DNA from: Syntrophaceae bacterium UBA1163
Lineage (GTDB): Bacteria; Desulfobacterota; BSN033; UBA1163
Assembly (NCBI GenBank): GCA_002311635.1
Contig: DBZJ01000156.1
Coordinates: 1 to 16,872, forward strand
Reading direction: 5' to 3'
Length of the DNA stretch: 16,872 nucleotides
This document shows, piece by piece, positions 1-8,558 of this stretch (positions within the stretch are counted from its first letter, which is position 1; every line of letters begins with the position of its first letter). The notes beneath the pieces are model-generated. The model made no database searches and was not told where the DNA came from. It was given only the letters and a program-made list of their open reading frames with translations. A program made the translations under genes and the position numbers.

Positions 1-4
1 TCCT

Positions 5-1204
5 TTATTCGATGACGTCGCTGATGACGCCTGCCCCCACCGTACGACCCCCCTCACGTATCGCAAACCGCAGCTCCTTCTCCATCGCGATCGGCGTGAT
101 CAACTCCACCGCCAACGCCACATTGTCCCCCGGCATCACCATCTCCACCCCCTCCGGCAACGACGCCACCCCCGTCACATCCGTCGTCCGAAAGTAAAAC
201 TGCGGCCGATACCCGTTGAAAAAGGGCGTATGCCGCCCCCCCTCCTCTTTCGTCAAGATGTACGCCTCCGCCTTAAATTTCCGGTGAGGCGTGATCGACC
301 CAGGCTTGGCCACCACCTGACCCCGCTCCACTTCCTCTCGCTTCGTCCCTCTCAACAACACCCCAATGTTGTCGCCCGCCTGTCCCTGATCCAGCGTCTT
401 GCGAAACATCTCCACCCCCGTACACACCGTCTTCGCCGTCGGCCGTATCCCTACAATCTCCACCTCATCCCCTACCTTGATCACCCCTCGCTCCACTCGT
501 CCCGTCACCACCGTCCCCCGCCCCGAGATGCTAAAGACATCCTCAATCGGCATCAAGAACGGCTTGTCCACATCCCTCACCGGCTCCGGAATGTACGTGT
601 CCACCGCGTCCATCAGCTTCCATATCCCGCTACACCACTGACAGTCCGGCTTCCCACACCCACACTCCAACGCCTTCAACGCACTGCCCCGGATCACCGG
701 CGTACTCTCCCCTGGAAAGTCATACCCCGACAACAACTCCCGCACCTCCAATTCCACCAAATCCAATAACTCCGGGTCCTCCACCATGTCCACCTTGTTC
801 AAAAATACCACAATATACGGCACCCGCACCTGCTTGGCCAATAACACATGCTCACGCGTCTGCGGCATCGGCCCATCCGCCGCCGAGACCACTAAGATCG
901 TCCCATCCATCTGCGCCGCACCCGTGATCATGTTCTTGATATAGTCCGCATGCCCAGGACAATCGATGTGCGCATAGTGACGCTTCGCCGTCTCGTACTC
1001 CACATGCGCGATCGCGATCGTCAACCCGCGCTCCTTCTCCTCCGGCGCCTTGTCGATCTGGTCAAACGCCATGTACGAGGCCAACTTCTTCGTCGCCAGT
1101 ACCTTCGTGATCGCTGAGGTCAACGTCGTCTTCCCATGATCCACATGGCCGATCGTCCCAATGTTCACGTGCGGCTTTGTCCTCTCAAATTTCGGCTTCG
1201 ACAT
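5..1204 (-). CDS. tuf: Elongation factor Tu
   Basis: EF-Tu is the GTPase that delivers aminoacyl-tRNA to the ribosome. The 399-aa protein is full length. The P-loop GHVDHGKT is at residues 19-26, DCPGH at 81-85 with catalytic His85, and NKVD at 136-139, followed by the two beta-barrel domains. It is the last gene of the rpsL-rpsG-fusA-tuf order, 34 nt after fusA, and AGGAGG precedes the ATG. Two things are odd. Residues 181-191 form a cysteine-rich insertion, C181-X-C183-X4-C188-X2-C191, between SALKALE and WKLMDAVD, where E. coli-type EF-Tu has a short linker. The switch I region reads [12 protein letters not shown] rather than the usual RGITI. Codons are strongly G-ended (GTG, ACG, GGG, CGG), unlike fusA next door. 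The identity is certain; metal binding by the cysteines is inference. Confidence 0.98.
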   Translation of the reverse strand: MSKPKFERTKPHVNIGTIGHVDHGKTTLTSAITKVLATKKLASYMAFDQIDKAPEEKERGLTIAIAHVEYETAKRHYAHIDCPGHADYIKNMITGAAQMDGTILVVSAADGPMPQTREHVLLAKQVRVPYIVVFLNKVDMVEDPELLDLVELEVRELLSGYDFPGESTPVIRGSALKALECGCGKPDCQWCSGIWKLMDAVDTYIPEPVRDVDKPFLMPIEDVFSISGRGTVVTGRVERGVIKVGDEVEIVGIRPTAKTVCTGVEMFRKTLDQGQAGDNIGVLLRGTKREEVERGQVVAKPGSITPHRKFKAEAYILTKEEGGRHTPFFNGYRPQFYFRTTDVTGVASLPEGVEMVMPGDNVALAVELITPIAMEKELRFAIREGGRTVGAGVISDVIE

Positions 1205-1238
1205 CGCTTAATCCCTCCTTATAGGATTAGGGGTGCAC

Positions 1239-3320
1239 TTAGACGGCCCTTTTCAATTGAGAAAGGATCTCCTCACCCACAGAGGCTGGCACCGGGCTGT
1301 AATGAGCGAATTGCAGGGTAAACGTTGCCCTTCCCTGAGTGAGGGACCGAAGGTCGGTTGCATATCCGAACATATTTGCCAGGGGAACCTCGCCAACGAT
1401 CACATTCGTCCCCCCGCGAAATTCCACTTTTGTTGTCTTGCCTCTTCTCGAGTTAAGGTCGCTGACCACCTGGCCCATAAACTCCTCGGGGGTAATAATT
1501 TCGATGGCCATCAGTGGTTCGAGAAGGATGGGGGTGGCCTGGCGCGCCCCTTCCTTGAAGCCCAAAGAGCCGGCAATCTTAAAAGCCATTTCAGAGGAGT
1601 CCACTTCATGGTACGAGCCGTCGATCAGGGTCACCTTAATATCCACCATGGGGTAGCCTGCAAGCACCCCTTTCTCCATGGCCTCCGTCACACCCTTTTC
1701 AACAGCGGGAATATATTCTCTGGGGATGGCTCCTCCTACGATCCGATTCACAAATTCAAAGCCTTTACCTGGCGTTTGGGGTTCAAGAGTTAGCCAGACA
1801 TGACCATATTGGCCTCTTCCGCCCGACTGACGAACAAATCTGCCCTCGGACTTGATCGCTTTCGTAATCGTTTCCCTGTAGGCCACCTGGGGTTCTCCCA
1901 CGCTGGCCTCTACGTTGAACTCCCTTAAGAGCCGATCGACAATGATCTCCAGATGAAGCTCGCCCATGCCGGAGAGTATCGTTTGCCCTGTTTCTTCGTC
2001 CGTCTTCACTTTGAATGAAGGGTCTTCTAAAGTCAATTTTTGTAGGGAAGTTCCTAGCTTTTCAAGGTCTCCCTTTGTCTTCGGTTCAATCGCAATGGAG
2101 ATCACGGGGTTGGGAAAATTCATCGACTCAAGAATGATCGGTTGCTTTTCACTGCAAATCGTGTCTCCTGTTCTCGTATATTTGAGGCCTACCGCAGCAA
2201 AGATATCCCCCGCCGAGACTTCATGAATCTCCTCCCGTTTGTTGGCATGCATTTTAACCAGACGTCCAATCCGTTCTCGTTTTCCCTTGGTGGGGTTGAA
2301 GACCGAATCTCCAGACTTGAGCGATCCGGAATAGATTCGGAAAAATGTCAGTTGTCCTGTGTAAGGGTCATTCATAATTTTGAAGGCCAACGCTGAAAGA
2401 GGGTGCCCATTGTTTGCAGAGAAGGTGAGTTCTTGACCTTCGAGGTCAACTCCTTTTACCGGTGGGACGTCTAAAGGGGAGGGGAGATAATCAATGACGG
2501 CGTCGAGAAGCGGTTGAACTCCTTTATTTCGGAAGGCAGCTCCGCATAGCACAGGAATTCCCTTTAAATGGAGGGTTGCCTCCCGCACAGCCTTTCTTAA
2601 TTCCAATTCCGAAACTTCCTTCCCCTCGACGAATTTTTCCATCAAGGATTCATCCAGCTCAGCCACCTTTTCAATCAGAAACTCCCGCTGCTTTGTGGCT
2701 TCCTTTAAATAGTTACCCGGGATATCTAAAATTTCAAAATTTGCACCAAGGCTGTGGGGGTCATACAGGATGGCCTTCATGGTGATGAGATCAATGACGC
2801 CTTGGAAATCGTCTTCCTTTCCGATGGGGAGTTGAATAGGAATGGGCACGGTTTTTAAACGATCCTCCATCATTCGGATGCAGCCCTGAAAGTCTGCGCC
2901 CGTGCGGTCCATCTTATTGATGAAGGCGATCCTTGGAATCTGATATTTATCCGCTTGCCTCCAGACCGTTTCGGATTGAGGCTCTACCCCTCCGACGGAG
3001 CAGAAGACGGCAACCGCTCCATCTAGAACCCGAAGGGAACGTTCGACCTCTATTGTGAAATCAACATGGCCAGGAGTGTCGATGATGTTGATTCGGTAAT
3101 CTTTCCAGAAACAGGTGGTGGCCGCAGAGGTGATGGTGATCCCTCTCTCCTTTTCCTGCTCCATCCAATCCATGGTGGCAGACCCTTCGTCCACCTCCCC
3201 TATTCGATGGGTGACGCCGGTATAATAGAGAATTCGCTCTGTGGTCGTCGTTTTCCCGGCATCGATATGAGCCATGATGCCAATGTTTCTTGTATGTTCT
3301 TTTAAAGCCATGTTTGACAC
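1239..3320 (-). CDS. fusA: Elongation factor G
   Basis: EF-G is the translocation GTPase that moves tRNA and mRNA through the ribosome and helps recycle it. At 693 aa it has the usual length. The P-loop AHIDAGKT is at residues 17-24, the switch I core [11 protein letters not shown] near 59-69, DTPGH at 81-85 and NKMD at 135-138. Domains II-V follow, including [15 protein letters not shown]. The start is GTG: AGAGG lies 6 nt upstream of it, whereas the ATG three codons further in would be too far from any ribosome-binding site. The gene begins 20 nt after the rpsG stop and is surely cotranscribed with it. Confidence 0.98.
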   Translation of the reverse strand: MSNMALKEHTRNIGIMAHIDAGKTTTTERILYYTGVTHRIGEVDEGSATMDWMEQEKERGITITSAATTCFWKDYRINIIDTPGHVDFTIEVERSLRVLDGAVAVFCSVGGVEPQSETVWRQADKYQIPRIAFINKMDRTGADFQGCIRMMEDRLKTVPIPIQLPIGKEDDFQGVIDLITMKAILYDPHSLGANFEILDIPGNYLKEATKQREFLIEKVAELDESLMEKFVEGKEVSELELRKAVREATLHLKGIPVLCGAAFRNKGVQPLLDAVIDYLPSPLDVPPVKGVDLEGQELTFSANNGHPLSALAFKIMNDPYTGQLTFFRIYSGSLKSGDSVFNPTKGKRERIGRLVKMHANKREEIHEVSAGDIFAAVGLKYTRTGDTICSEKQPIILESMNFPNPVISIAIEPKTKGDLEKLGTSLQKLTLEDPSFKVKTDEETGQTILSGMGELHLEIIVDRLLREFNVEASVGEPQVAYRETITKAIKSEGRFVRQSGGRGQYGHVWLTLEPQTPGKGFEFVNRIVGGAIPREYIPAVEKGVTEAMEKGVLAGYPMVDIKVTLIDGSYHEVDSSEMAFKIAGSLGFKEGARQATPILLEPLMAIEIITPEEFMGQVVSDLNSRRGKTTKVEFRGGTNVIVGEVPLANMFGYATDLRSLTQGRATFTLQFAHYSPVPASVGEEILSQLKRAV

Positions 3321-3340
3321 AAGTTACCTCTCAACCTTCA

Positions 3341-3811
3341 CTACCACCGGTAATGGGCAAAAGCCTTATTGGCTTCGGCCATTTTATGCGTATCCTCTTT
3401 CTTTTTAATCGCGGCTCCCCGGTTATTGGCTGCATCCATCAACTCTGCCGAAAGCTTTTCTTCCATTGTCTTTTCGGACCGCGCCTTTGAAAAACCAATA
3501 ATCCAACGAATCGCCAACGCAACTTTCCTCTCCGGTCTCACTTCTACCGGAACCTGATACGTGGCCCCTCCCACTCTCCGGGGTCTCACCTCAATGAGGG
3601 GTTTTACATTATTCATCGCTTGAGTAAAAACTTTCACCGGGTCCGAATGGGTCTTATCTTTGATGATGTCAAGGGCATGATAAAAAATCCCTTCTGCCGA
3701 ACTCTTCTTTCCACGGCGCATGATCCCATTGATGAATTTGGCAGTCAGCGTGTCGTGATATTTTGGGTCCGGCAATATTTCCCTTTTTCTGACTTCTCTT
3801 TTTCTGGGCAT
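3341..3811 (-). CDS. rpsG: 30S ribosomal protein S7
   Basis: S7 is a primary 16S rRNA-binding protein that nucleates assembly of the 30S head and lies near the E site. The 156-aa protein begins [18 protein letters not shown] and carries the conserved [10 protein letters not shown] and [12 protein letters not shown] segments. The C-terminal HYRW ending is typical of the full-length form. AAGGAG sits about 5 nt before the ATG. It lies between rpsL and fusA in standard str order, 49 nt after the rpsL stop. In E. coli S7 autoregulates this operon through the rpsL-rpsG spacer; whether this shorter spacer does the same cannot be judged from the sequence. Confidence 0.98.
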   Translation of the reverse strand: MPRKREVRKREILPDPKYHDTLTAKFINGIMRRGKKSSAEGIFYHALDIIKDKTHSDPVKVFTQAMNNVKPLIEVRPRRVGGATYQVPVEVRPERKVALAIRWIIGFSKARSEKTMEEKLSAELMDAANNRGAAIKKKEDTHKMAEANKAFAHYRW

Positions 3812-3860
3812 AAAAGCTCCTTCTTCCTTTTCTATGAATGGGTTTGGAAGAGAAGTTGAA

Positions 3861-4232
3861 TTATTTGGGTTTTTTGGCTCCGTATTTGGAGCGGCTCTGT
3901 TTACGGTCCTGGACGCCTACGGAGTCCAAGGTGCCACGAATGATATGATACCGGACTCCTGGAAGGTCTTTCACCCTTCCGCCTCGAATGAGGACAACGG
4001 AGTGTTCCTGGAGGTTATGGCCGACCCCTGGAATATACGTGGTCACCTCGATTCCATTGGTTAATCTGACTCGAGCAACTTTTCGAAGAGCGGAATTAGG
4101 TTTCTTGGGAGTGGTTGTATAGACTCGAATGCAAACGCCCCTCTTTTGAGGCGATCCCGTAAGAGCGGGCGCAGAAGTCTTACTCTTGATGCCTTTCCTC
4201 CCTTCTCGGACCAGTTGACTTACAGTGGGCAT
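3861..4232 (-). CDS. rpsL: 30S ribosomal protein S12
   Basis: S12 is a decoding-centre protein that controls translational accuracy. The 123-aa protein has the invariant [19 protein letters not shown] segment and [13 protein letters not shown]. The streptomycin-determining residues are wild type: Lys43 and Lys88 are both present. Asp89, the methylthiolation target of RimO in E. coli, is also present. The ATG is preceded by GAGG. It is the first gene of the str operon, with a convincing promoter about 90-115 nt upstream, so rpoC is not directly upstream as it is in many bacteria. Confidence 0.98.
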   Translation of the reverse strand: MPTVSQLVREGRKGIKSKTSAPALTGSPQKRGVCIRVYTTTPKKPNSALRKVARVRLTNGIEVTTYIPGVGHNLQEHSVVLIRGGRVKDLPGVRYHIIRGTLDSVGVQDRKQSRSKYGAKKPK

Positions 4233-4549
4233 TACTTACCTCGTTTTGCAAAAGGTTAATCAATTCAAGATGTTAAAAACCGAAAAAATTGATATAAGGC
4301 TTTAAGCGAAAAACTTCATAAGATTATCAGATTTTTTCCTATTTGTCAATATTTTATTGTCTTTTTTTTCGGGACAACTATGAGGTGCCCATTGCTACCC
4401 TCACTTCCCCATGGGCGGAGTAGAGACGACATGGACCATATCGGTGGATATTGAAGACTTGACTATTGTATCGGTCCCGTGGATCGCTAAGCACGAACAC
4501 GGGTTTTCCAGCAGCGCTTCATTTTAATCATATAACCAATGGAAATCAT
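4233..4549. other. 317-nt gap between tRNA-Ala and rpsL
   Basis: The gap holds the str promoter and leader (4233-4349). Upstream of that, 4350-4549 has no gene I can support. A plus-strand frame of 38 codons (ATG at 4411, TAA at 4525-4527) exists but has no ribosome-binding site and nothing recognisable. An inverted repeat CCAATG/CATTGG (4536-4541 and 4547-4552) overlaps the tRNA CCA end. No clear T-tract terminator for the tRNA is visible. Confidence 0.6.
4321..4349 (-). promoter_or_regulatory. Promoter of the rpsL-rpsG-fusA-tuf operon
   Basis: On the minus strand there is a perfect -35 TTGACA (4349-4344), a 17-nt spacer and TAATCT (4326-4321) preceded by TG one base away, which makes an extended -10 (TGnTAATCT). 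The predicted start near 4314 leaves a leader of about 80 nt before rpsL. The flanks are AT-rich, as expected for a strong ribosomal promoter. Confidence 0.75.
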
Positions 4550-4625
4550 TGGTGGAGCAGAGGAGGCTCGAACTCCCGACCTCCAGAGTGCGATTCTGGC
4601 GCTCTCCCAACTGAGCTACTGCCCC
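4550..4625 (-). tRNA. tRNA-Ala (anticodon CGC)
   Basis: The 76-nt cloverleaf folds completely. The acceptor stem is GGGGCAG/CTGCTCC with the alanine identity pair G3:U70, followed by A73 and an encoded CCA. The D arm is GCTC/GAGC. The anticodon stem CCAGA/TCTGG holds the loop ATCGCAC, which gives anticodon CGC and decodes GCG. The variable loop is five bases. The T arm is GGGAG/CTCCT with TTCGAGC. Base 32 is A opposite C38, a slightly unusual loop pair. Confidence 0.96.
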
Positions 4626-4723
4626 ATTTCTCATAAAAAACGTCGCGTCTCCGTAAAAGAATCACAATTTTTAGAAGCGCCTGCAACTCTCGACTGATTT
4701 CTGGACGTTCAAAGCGATGTCAT

Positions 4724-5080
4724 TCATGATAGCCCTAAAAGTTTCCGGATAGTGGACTTGAAGGCTGTCAAATCCGCGCATTTGACAACATAAGCATCCG
4801 ACGCCCAGGTGGAAAGGTCCTGTTTGTACTCCCCGTAGGCGGAACAGAGGATAATTGGAAGTTGCCTCTCCTTCTCTCGGATTCGCTTGAGAGCTTCAAT
4901 GCCGTCCATGCCAGGCATCTTGATGTCGAGTGAAATCAGGTCTGGTTTGAAGACGGGGAGTTTCTCAATCGCTTCTTCCCCGTCTCCGGCGCACTCCACG
5001 ACGTATCCCTCCTCCTCTAACTCCTCTTTATAGAGGAAGCGGATGCTTTCCTCATCGTCCACGACTAGAATCTTCTTCAT
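4724..5080 (-). CDS. Single-domain response regulator (CheY-like receiver)
   Basis: This 118-aa protein is a receiver domain alone. Asp8 and Asp9 form the acidic pocket, Asp52 in SLDIKMPGMDG is the phosphoacceptor, Ser80 takes the conserved Thr/Ser place and Lys100 is the invariant lysine. There is no DNA-binding or enzymatic output domain, so it probably acts by protein contact or as a phosphorelay intermediate. It begins 56 nt after the histidine kinase gene, on the same strand and behind GGAGG, so that kinase is the likely partner. The output target is unknown. The C-terminal SAYGEYKQDLSTWASDAYVVK stretch resembles small receivers common in Desulfobacterota-type genomes, from memory only. 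Confidence 0.92.
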   Translation of the reverse strand: MKKILVVDDEESIRFLYKEELEEEGYVVECAGDGEEAIEKLPVFKPDLISLDIKMPGMDGIEALKRIREKERQLPIILCSAYGEYKQDLSTWASDAYVVKCADLTAFKSTIRKLLGLS

Positions 5081-5136
5081 AAGTCTGCCTCCGCACCTGA
5101 GAGAGAGTCCAAACGCTTACCACTCTGCGCGCAGCG

Positions 5137-7005
5137 TCAGGGGCTAATAATGCGATTCTCTTTTCTTTCCTCGAAAGCAGGGAGTGTGATAATGAATTTT
5201 ACCCCAGTTCCCGGGCGGTTGTCCACTTCGATCTGGCCCCGATGGGAAGCGATGATTTTGTGGACAATGGGTAAGCCCAAGCCCAGACGGGATTCCTTTG
5301 TGGAATAGAAAGGGTTAAAGATATTGTGGAGGTTTTCTGGATCGATGCCCTTCCCGGTATCTTCCACCTCCACCCTGACGCAGGGGGAGCCATTCTTTGA
5401 AAAGGAATGGACCCGTAGGAAAAGGGTTCCCTTTTCTTTCATCGCCTGACAAGCATTATTGATCAGATTAAAGAAGCTCTGTTTCAATTGATGAGAATCC
5501 CCCTTGATGAGGGGAATTTCTTCTGCATACTCCTTGATGAGTTGGACCCCTCCCAAACGGATTCCTTCTATCGCCATGGAAAGGCTTTCTTCCAAGACAT
5601 CCCGAAGATCCAATTCCTTAGAAACCAGGGATCCATCCTGAGTATAGTTGAGGAGGCCGTCGAGAATCTTCTCAAGACGGCTGACCTCTTTGATAATAGT
5701 CTGAGAGTATTTTTTCTCCTGGGATTCCTGCGGGAGATTCCGATCCAGGCGGCGTGCAAACCCACCGACGGAGGTGAGGGGGTTCTTGATCTCGTGGGCG
5801 ATGGTCGTGGACATTTCGCCCAAAGCCACCATCTTTTCCAAATGGACCAAATAGGTCTGGGTCTCTTTGAGTTCCCGATGGACCTCCTCCAAATTTCGGT
5901 AGAGGGCGGCGTTCTCAATGGCCAATCCGGCTTGGTTGGCGAACATGCTGAGAAATTGAATATCCTCTTCGGTGATAGGGTTTTGGTTGTAAAGGTTGTC
6001 GACCAGAACCGCCCCGATGACTTTCCCCTTTCCCATGAGGGGGACGGTGGCAAAAGAGTAAATTTTGGGGTCCCGACTCAGGTGCTCACCGACATAACAT
6101 CCGACCTCTGAACCCAGATGGCAACCCCTTTCACACCGGGTCTGCAGCCACCCCTCTTTGGATCGAGGAAGCTGGGTATTGAAGGGTCTTCCCTCAAGAA
6201 CGGTGCGTGAGAGAATGCACTCTTCCTGCTCCAAGGGAATTTGAATTCCTTTGACGACGGAGTTCAAGGCAGAGTGGTCCTCCGGGTCGAGTTGAGTGAT
6301 CAGGTCTGAAAGGGCTCCGTTTCTCCGGGAGAGAGAGGCCCAGACCTTCCCCGCCTCTTCCGCATTATCCGGTCCCACAGCCATGGTCCCCTCTAAAATG
6401 CGATCCTTTTCGTTGACCAGAAAGAGCATGGCCCGATTAAACTTCAGCCCTTCCCCGATCGTAATGGCGGTCAACGTTAAGTGGAGGATTCGCTCAAAAT
6501 TCACGGTAGTCAAAAGAGCTTTGTTGAGTTCCCACAGAGTCGATAGCTTCTTCACTCTTTTCTCATGGCTTTGAATCATCTGCTGGAGATCATCGTTATG
6601 AATCGTTACTTCGATCACCTCAGCAAGCAGGGGGAGGAGATCCATCTGCTGAGGGGAGAACCTATGCTGCTTTGGGAAGTCAAGGTAAAGAATTCCCAGG
6701 AAGGACGTCCCATCATACAGCGGAATGCAGGCGAAGGCTGGACAAAAGAGGTCCTCTTCCTCGGGAAGGACATTCTCCTTCTGAAAGGATGATCCTTCCT
6801 CTACCCATAAAGGTTTTTTTTCTAAGACCAGACGGGAAAGAAATCCATTGGGTACGATTTTTTCAGGCCCGAGGAAAAGACATCGGCCCGATTGAAAAGC
6901 CGTTGAGATGGATCGAAGCATTTGATCCACTTTGACAAGAATCGGACCTGAGGCATTGGAAATCCGGGCAACCGATTTGAGAAGATCGTAGGCTGGGTCG
7001 GGCAT
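5137..7005 (-). CDS. Cytoplasmic two-GAF sensor histidine kinase
   Basis: The 622-aa protein has no transmembrane segment. A first GAF-like domain lies at about residues 10-135 and a helical linker at about 137-165. A second GAF-like domain follows at about 166-370. A coiled-coil at about 370-395 leads to the HisKA domain with phosphoacceptor His404 (TTIAHEIKNPLTS). The HATPase has its N box at NLINNACQAM (513-522), G1 DTGKG (549-553), F box NPF (564-566) and G2 GLGLP (574-578). The second GAF contains a cysteine cluster, C291-X3-C295-X7-C303, which could bind a metal or cofactor; that is inference. It starts 6 nt after the galT-like stop and is followed by a lone receiver, so kinase and receiver are probably a pair. 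The ligand is unknown. Confidence 0.93.
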   Translation of the reverse strand: MPDPAYDLLKSVARISNASGPILVKVDQMLRSISTAFQSGRCLFLGPEKIVPNGFLSRLVLEKKPLWVEEGSSFQKENVLPEEEDLFCPAFACIPLYDGTSFLGILYLDFPKQHRFSPQQMDLLPLLAEVIEVTIHNDDLQQMIQSHEKRVKKLSTLWELNKALLTTVNFERILHLTLTAITIGEGLKFNRAMLFLVNEKDRILEGTMAVGPDNAEEAGKVWASLSRRNGALSDLITQLDPEDHSALNSVVKGIQIPLEQEECILSRTVLEGRPFNTQLPRSKEGWLQTRCERGCHLGSEVGCYVGEHLSRDPKIYSFATVPLMGKGKVIGAVLVDNLYNQNPITEEDIQFLSMFANQAGLAIENAALYRNLEEVHRELKETQTYLVHLEKMVALGEMSTTIAHEIKNPLTSVGGFARRLDRNLPQESQEKKYSQTIIKEVSRLEKILDGLLNYTQDGSLVSKELDLRDVLEESLSMAIEGIRLGGVQLIKEYAEEIPLIKGDSHQLKQSFFNLINNACQAMKEKGTLFLRVHSFSKNGSPCVRVEVEDTGKGIDPENLHNIFNPFYSTKESRLGLGLPIVHKIIASHRGQIEVDNRPGTGVKFIITLPAFEERKENRIISP

Positions 7006-7011
7006 AAAGAA

Positions 7012-8007
7012 TTACTTGGCCTCTCTCAGATACTCCGCTGCATCCTCCGGCGGCGTGGGATTGATATAGAACCCTGTCCCCCACTCGAACCCGGCCACCT
7101 TGGTCAGCTTCGGCATGATCTCAATATGCCAATGGTAGTGCTCCGCATCCAATTCCGGGAAGGAGGAAGTGTGAATAATGTAGTTATAAGGGGGGTCCGT
7201 GAGCACCCGGTTGATTCTCCGGAGGGTATCGGAGAGGATTTGCGCTGCCGGTTCGTATTGCGAAAGGTCCATGTGCTCGAAGCTGGGATGATGGGTTTTG
7301 GGAAGGATCCAGGTTTCGAATGGAAACCGGGAGGCGAAAGGGGCGATGGAGACGAAAGATTTGTTTTCGGTGACAATGCGGTTTTTCTGCTGAAGCTCTT
7401 GTCGAATGATGTCGCAGAACACGCACCGGTCCTTGTAGTGGAAATATGTCTTGGCCCCCTCAATCTCTTCGCTCAACCTCCTGGGGATGATAGGGAGGGC
7501 GATAATCTGAGAATGCGAATGTTCCAAAGACGCCCCTGCTGCGACGCCATGGTTCTTAAAGACAAGGACGTACCGAAGACGCTGGTCGCGCCTCAGATCG
7601 GTGGTCCGATCCCGGTAGGCCAACAGGACATTTCTCACATTTTTTAACGGCAGGGTGGCCAGGGTCTCCTCATGTCGGGGCGTTTCGATCACGACCTCGT
7701 GGGCGCCAATCCCGTTCATCTTATCGTAAATCCCTTCGCCTTCTCGGTCGAGATCTCCTTCTATTCTGAGGGCCGGGAACTTATTGGGGACGACGCGAAG
7801 GGTCCATCCGGGAGAGTTAGGAGGGGTACCATTGTCTCGGAAAGCAATAATCTCGGGAGGGGTTCGGTCTTCATTCCCCTCGCAGAGGGGGCAGAATCCG
7901 CCTGCGGGTCTATGCTCCTCTACTGCAAAATCAGAGGGCCTTCGGCTCCTCTCTGTGGAGATGATCACCCATCTTCCATGAATGGGATCTTTTCTCAGTT
8001 CGGGCAT
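7012..8007 (-). CDS. galT: Galactose-1-phosphate uridylyltransferase (GalT, HIT superfamily)
   Basis: The enzyme exchanges UMP between UDP-glucose and galactose-1-phosphate in the Leloir pathway. The 331-aa protein has the family start, MPELRKDPIHGRWVIIST. FCPLC (C39, C42) is the zinc pair. The nucleotidyl motif is H163-S-H165-S-Q167 in place of the more common HPHxQ. The C-terminal histidine motif is HYHWHIE (H292, H294), in the shorter GalT type widespread outside enterics. No galK or galE is adjacent. It lies 29 nt after dksA and 6 nt before the kinase gene. Some members of this branch act on other sugar-1-phosphates or on ADP-sugars, so the exact substrate is open. Confidence 0.88.
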   Translation of the reverse strand: MPELRKDPIHGRWVIISTERSRRPSDFAVEEHRPAGGFCPLCEGNEDRTPPEIIAFRDNGTPPNSPGWTLRVVPNKFPALRIEGDLDREGEGIYDKMNGIGAHEVVIETPRHEETLATLPLKNVRNVLLAYRDRTTDLRRDQRLRYVLVFKNHGVAAGASLEHSHSQIIALPIIPRRLSEEIEGAKTYFHYKDRCVFCDIIRQELQQKNRIVTENKSFVSIAPFASRFPFETWILPKTHHPSFEHMDLSQYEPAAQILSDTLRRINRVLTDPPYNYIIHTSSFPELDAEHYHWHIEIMPKLTKVAGFEWGTGFYINPTPPEDAAEYLREAK

Positions 8008-8036
8008 AGGGGATTTTTTCCAGAGGAGAGCCCTGG

Positions 8037-8435
8037 CTAAGAGGGGTAACTTCTTCTAACCTTCGTCCCTCTCTGTCTTTCCATTCGCTCCTGATTCTCT
8101 CCTTCGGTTTTGCATTCGATGCAGAGAGTGGTCACCGGTCTGGCCATCAGCCTCTTTTCGGAAATGGACTTTCCACAAGACTCGCAAATCCCAAAGGTTC
8201 CGTTGTCAATGCGGTCGAGTGCCTCTTTGACTTTCGTGATCAGTTTTCTCTCGCGGTCCTTAATCCTCAAAAGGAAGTTTCGGTCCGATTCCAAAGAGGC
8301 CCTGTCCGTCGGGTCGGGGAAGTCCCCGTTGCTGTCTTGGCGCATGTCGGTGCATGTCTTTCCGGCTTCCACCAGCAAGTCGTGGAGGGTTCCCTCAAGC
8401 AGTCCTTTGAAGTAGAGAAGCTTTTCTTGATCCAT
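8037..8435 (-). CDS. dksA: DksA/TraR-family transcription factor
   Basis: DksA-type factors bind the RNA polymerase secondary channel and, with ppGpp, tune rRNA and amino-acid promoters. The 132-aa protein has a coiled-coil with the acidic tip motif DPTDRAS (Asp41, Asp44, Ala46), matching the DxxDxA signature of true DksA. It has a complete zinc finger, C84-X2-C87-X17-C105-X2-C108. AAGGAG lies about 8 nt before the ATG. It is the first gene of the dksA-galT-kinase-receiver cluster. It is slightly shorter than E. coli DksA, mainly at the N terminus. Confidence 0.92.
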   Translation of the reverse strand: MDQEKLLYFKGLLEGTLHDLLVEAGKTCTDMRQDSNGDFPDPTDRASLESDRNFLLRIKDRERKLITKVKEALDRIDNGTFGICESCGKSISEKRLMARPVTTLCIECKTEGENQERMERQRGTKVRRSYPS

Positions 8436-8503
8436 TACTAAACTCTCCTTTGGGGTGGCTCAGACTCCTCAAAGGGAGGAGAGGTCTCAGCATTCAATCA
8501 CTA

Positions 8504-8533
8504 ATACTAATATATTGTTTCAAACAAAATCAA
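8504..8533 (-). promoter_or_regulatory. Candidate promoter of the dksA cluster
   Basis: TTGATT (8533-8528), an 18-nt spacer and TAGTAT (8509-8504) lie upstream of dksA on the minus strand. The spacer holds the near-palindrome TTGTTT-C-AAACAA (8515-8527, plus strand), a possible operator. Both hexamers match the consensus only 4 of 6, so this is tentative. Confidence 0.3.
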
Positions 8534-8558
8534 ATGATAAATGGGGCTTCCGGTCCGC

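Noticed and set aside
4411..4527. A 38-codon plus-strand open frame between tRNA-Ala and rpsL.
   Set aside because: It has no ribosome-binding site, no recognisable sequence and lies opposite to all neighbours, so a gene call is not supported.
4626..4660. A terminator for the receiver gene near the ACGTTTTTT run upstream of the tRNA.
   Set aside because: On the minus strand the T-run is not preceded by a stable hairpin.
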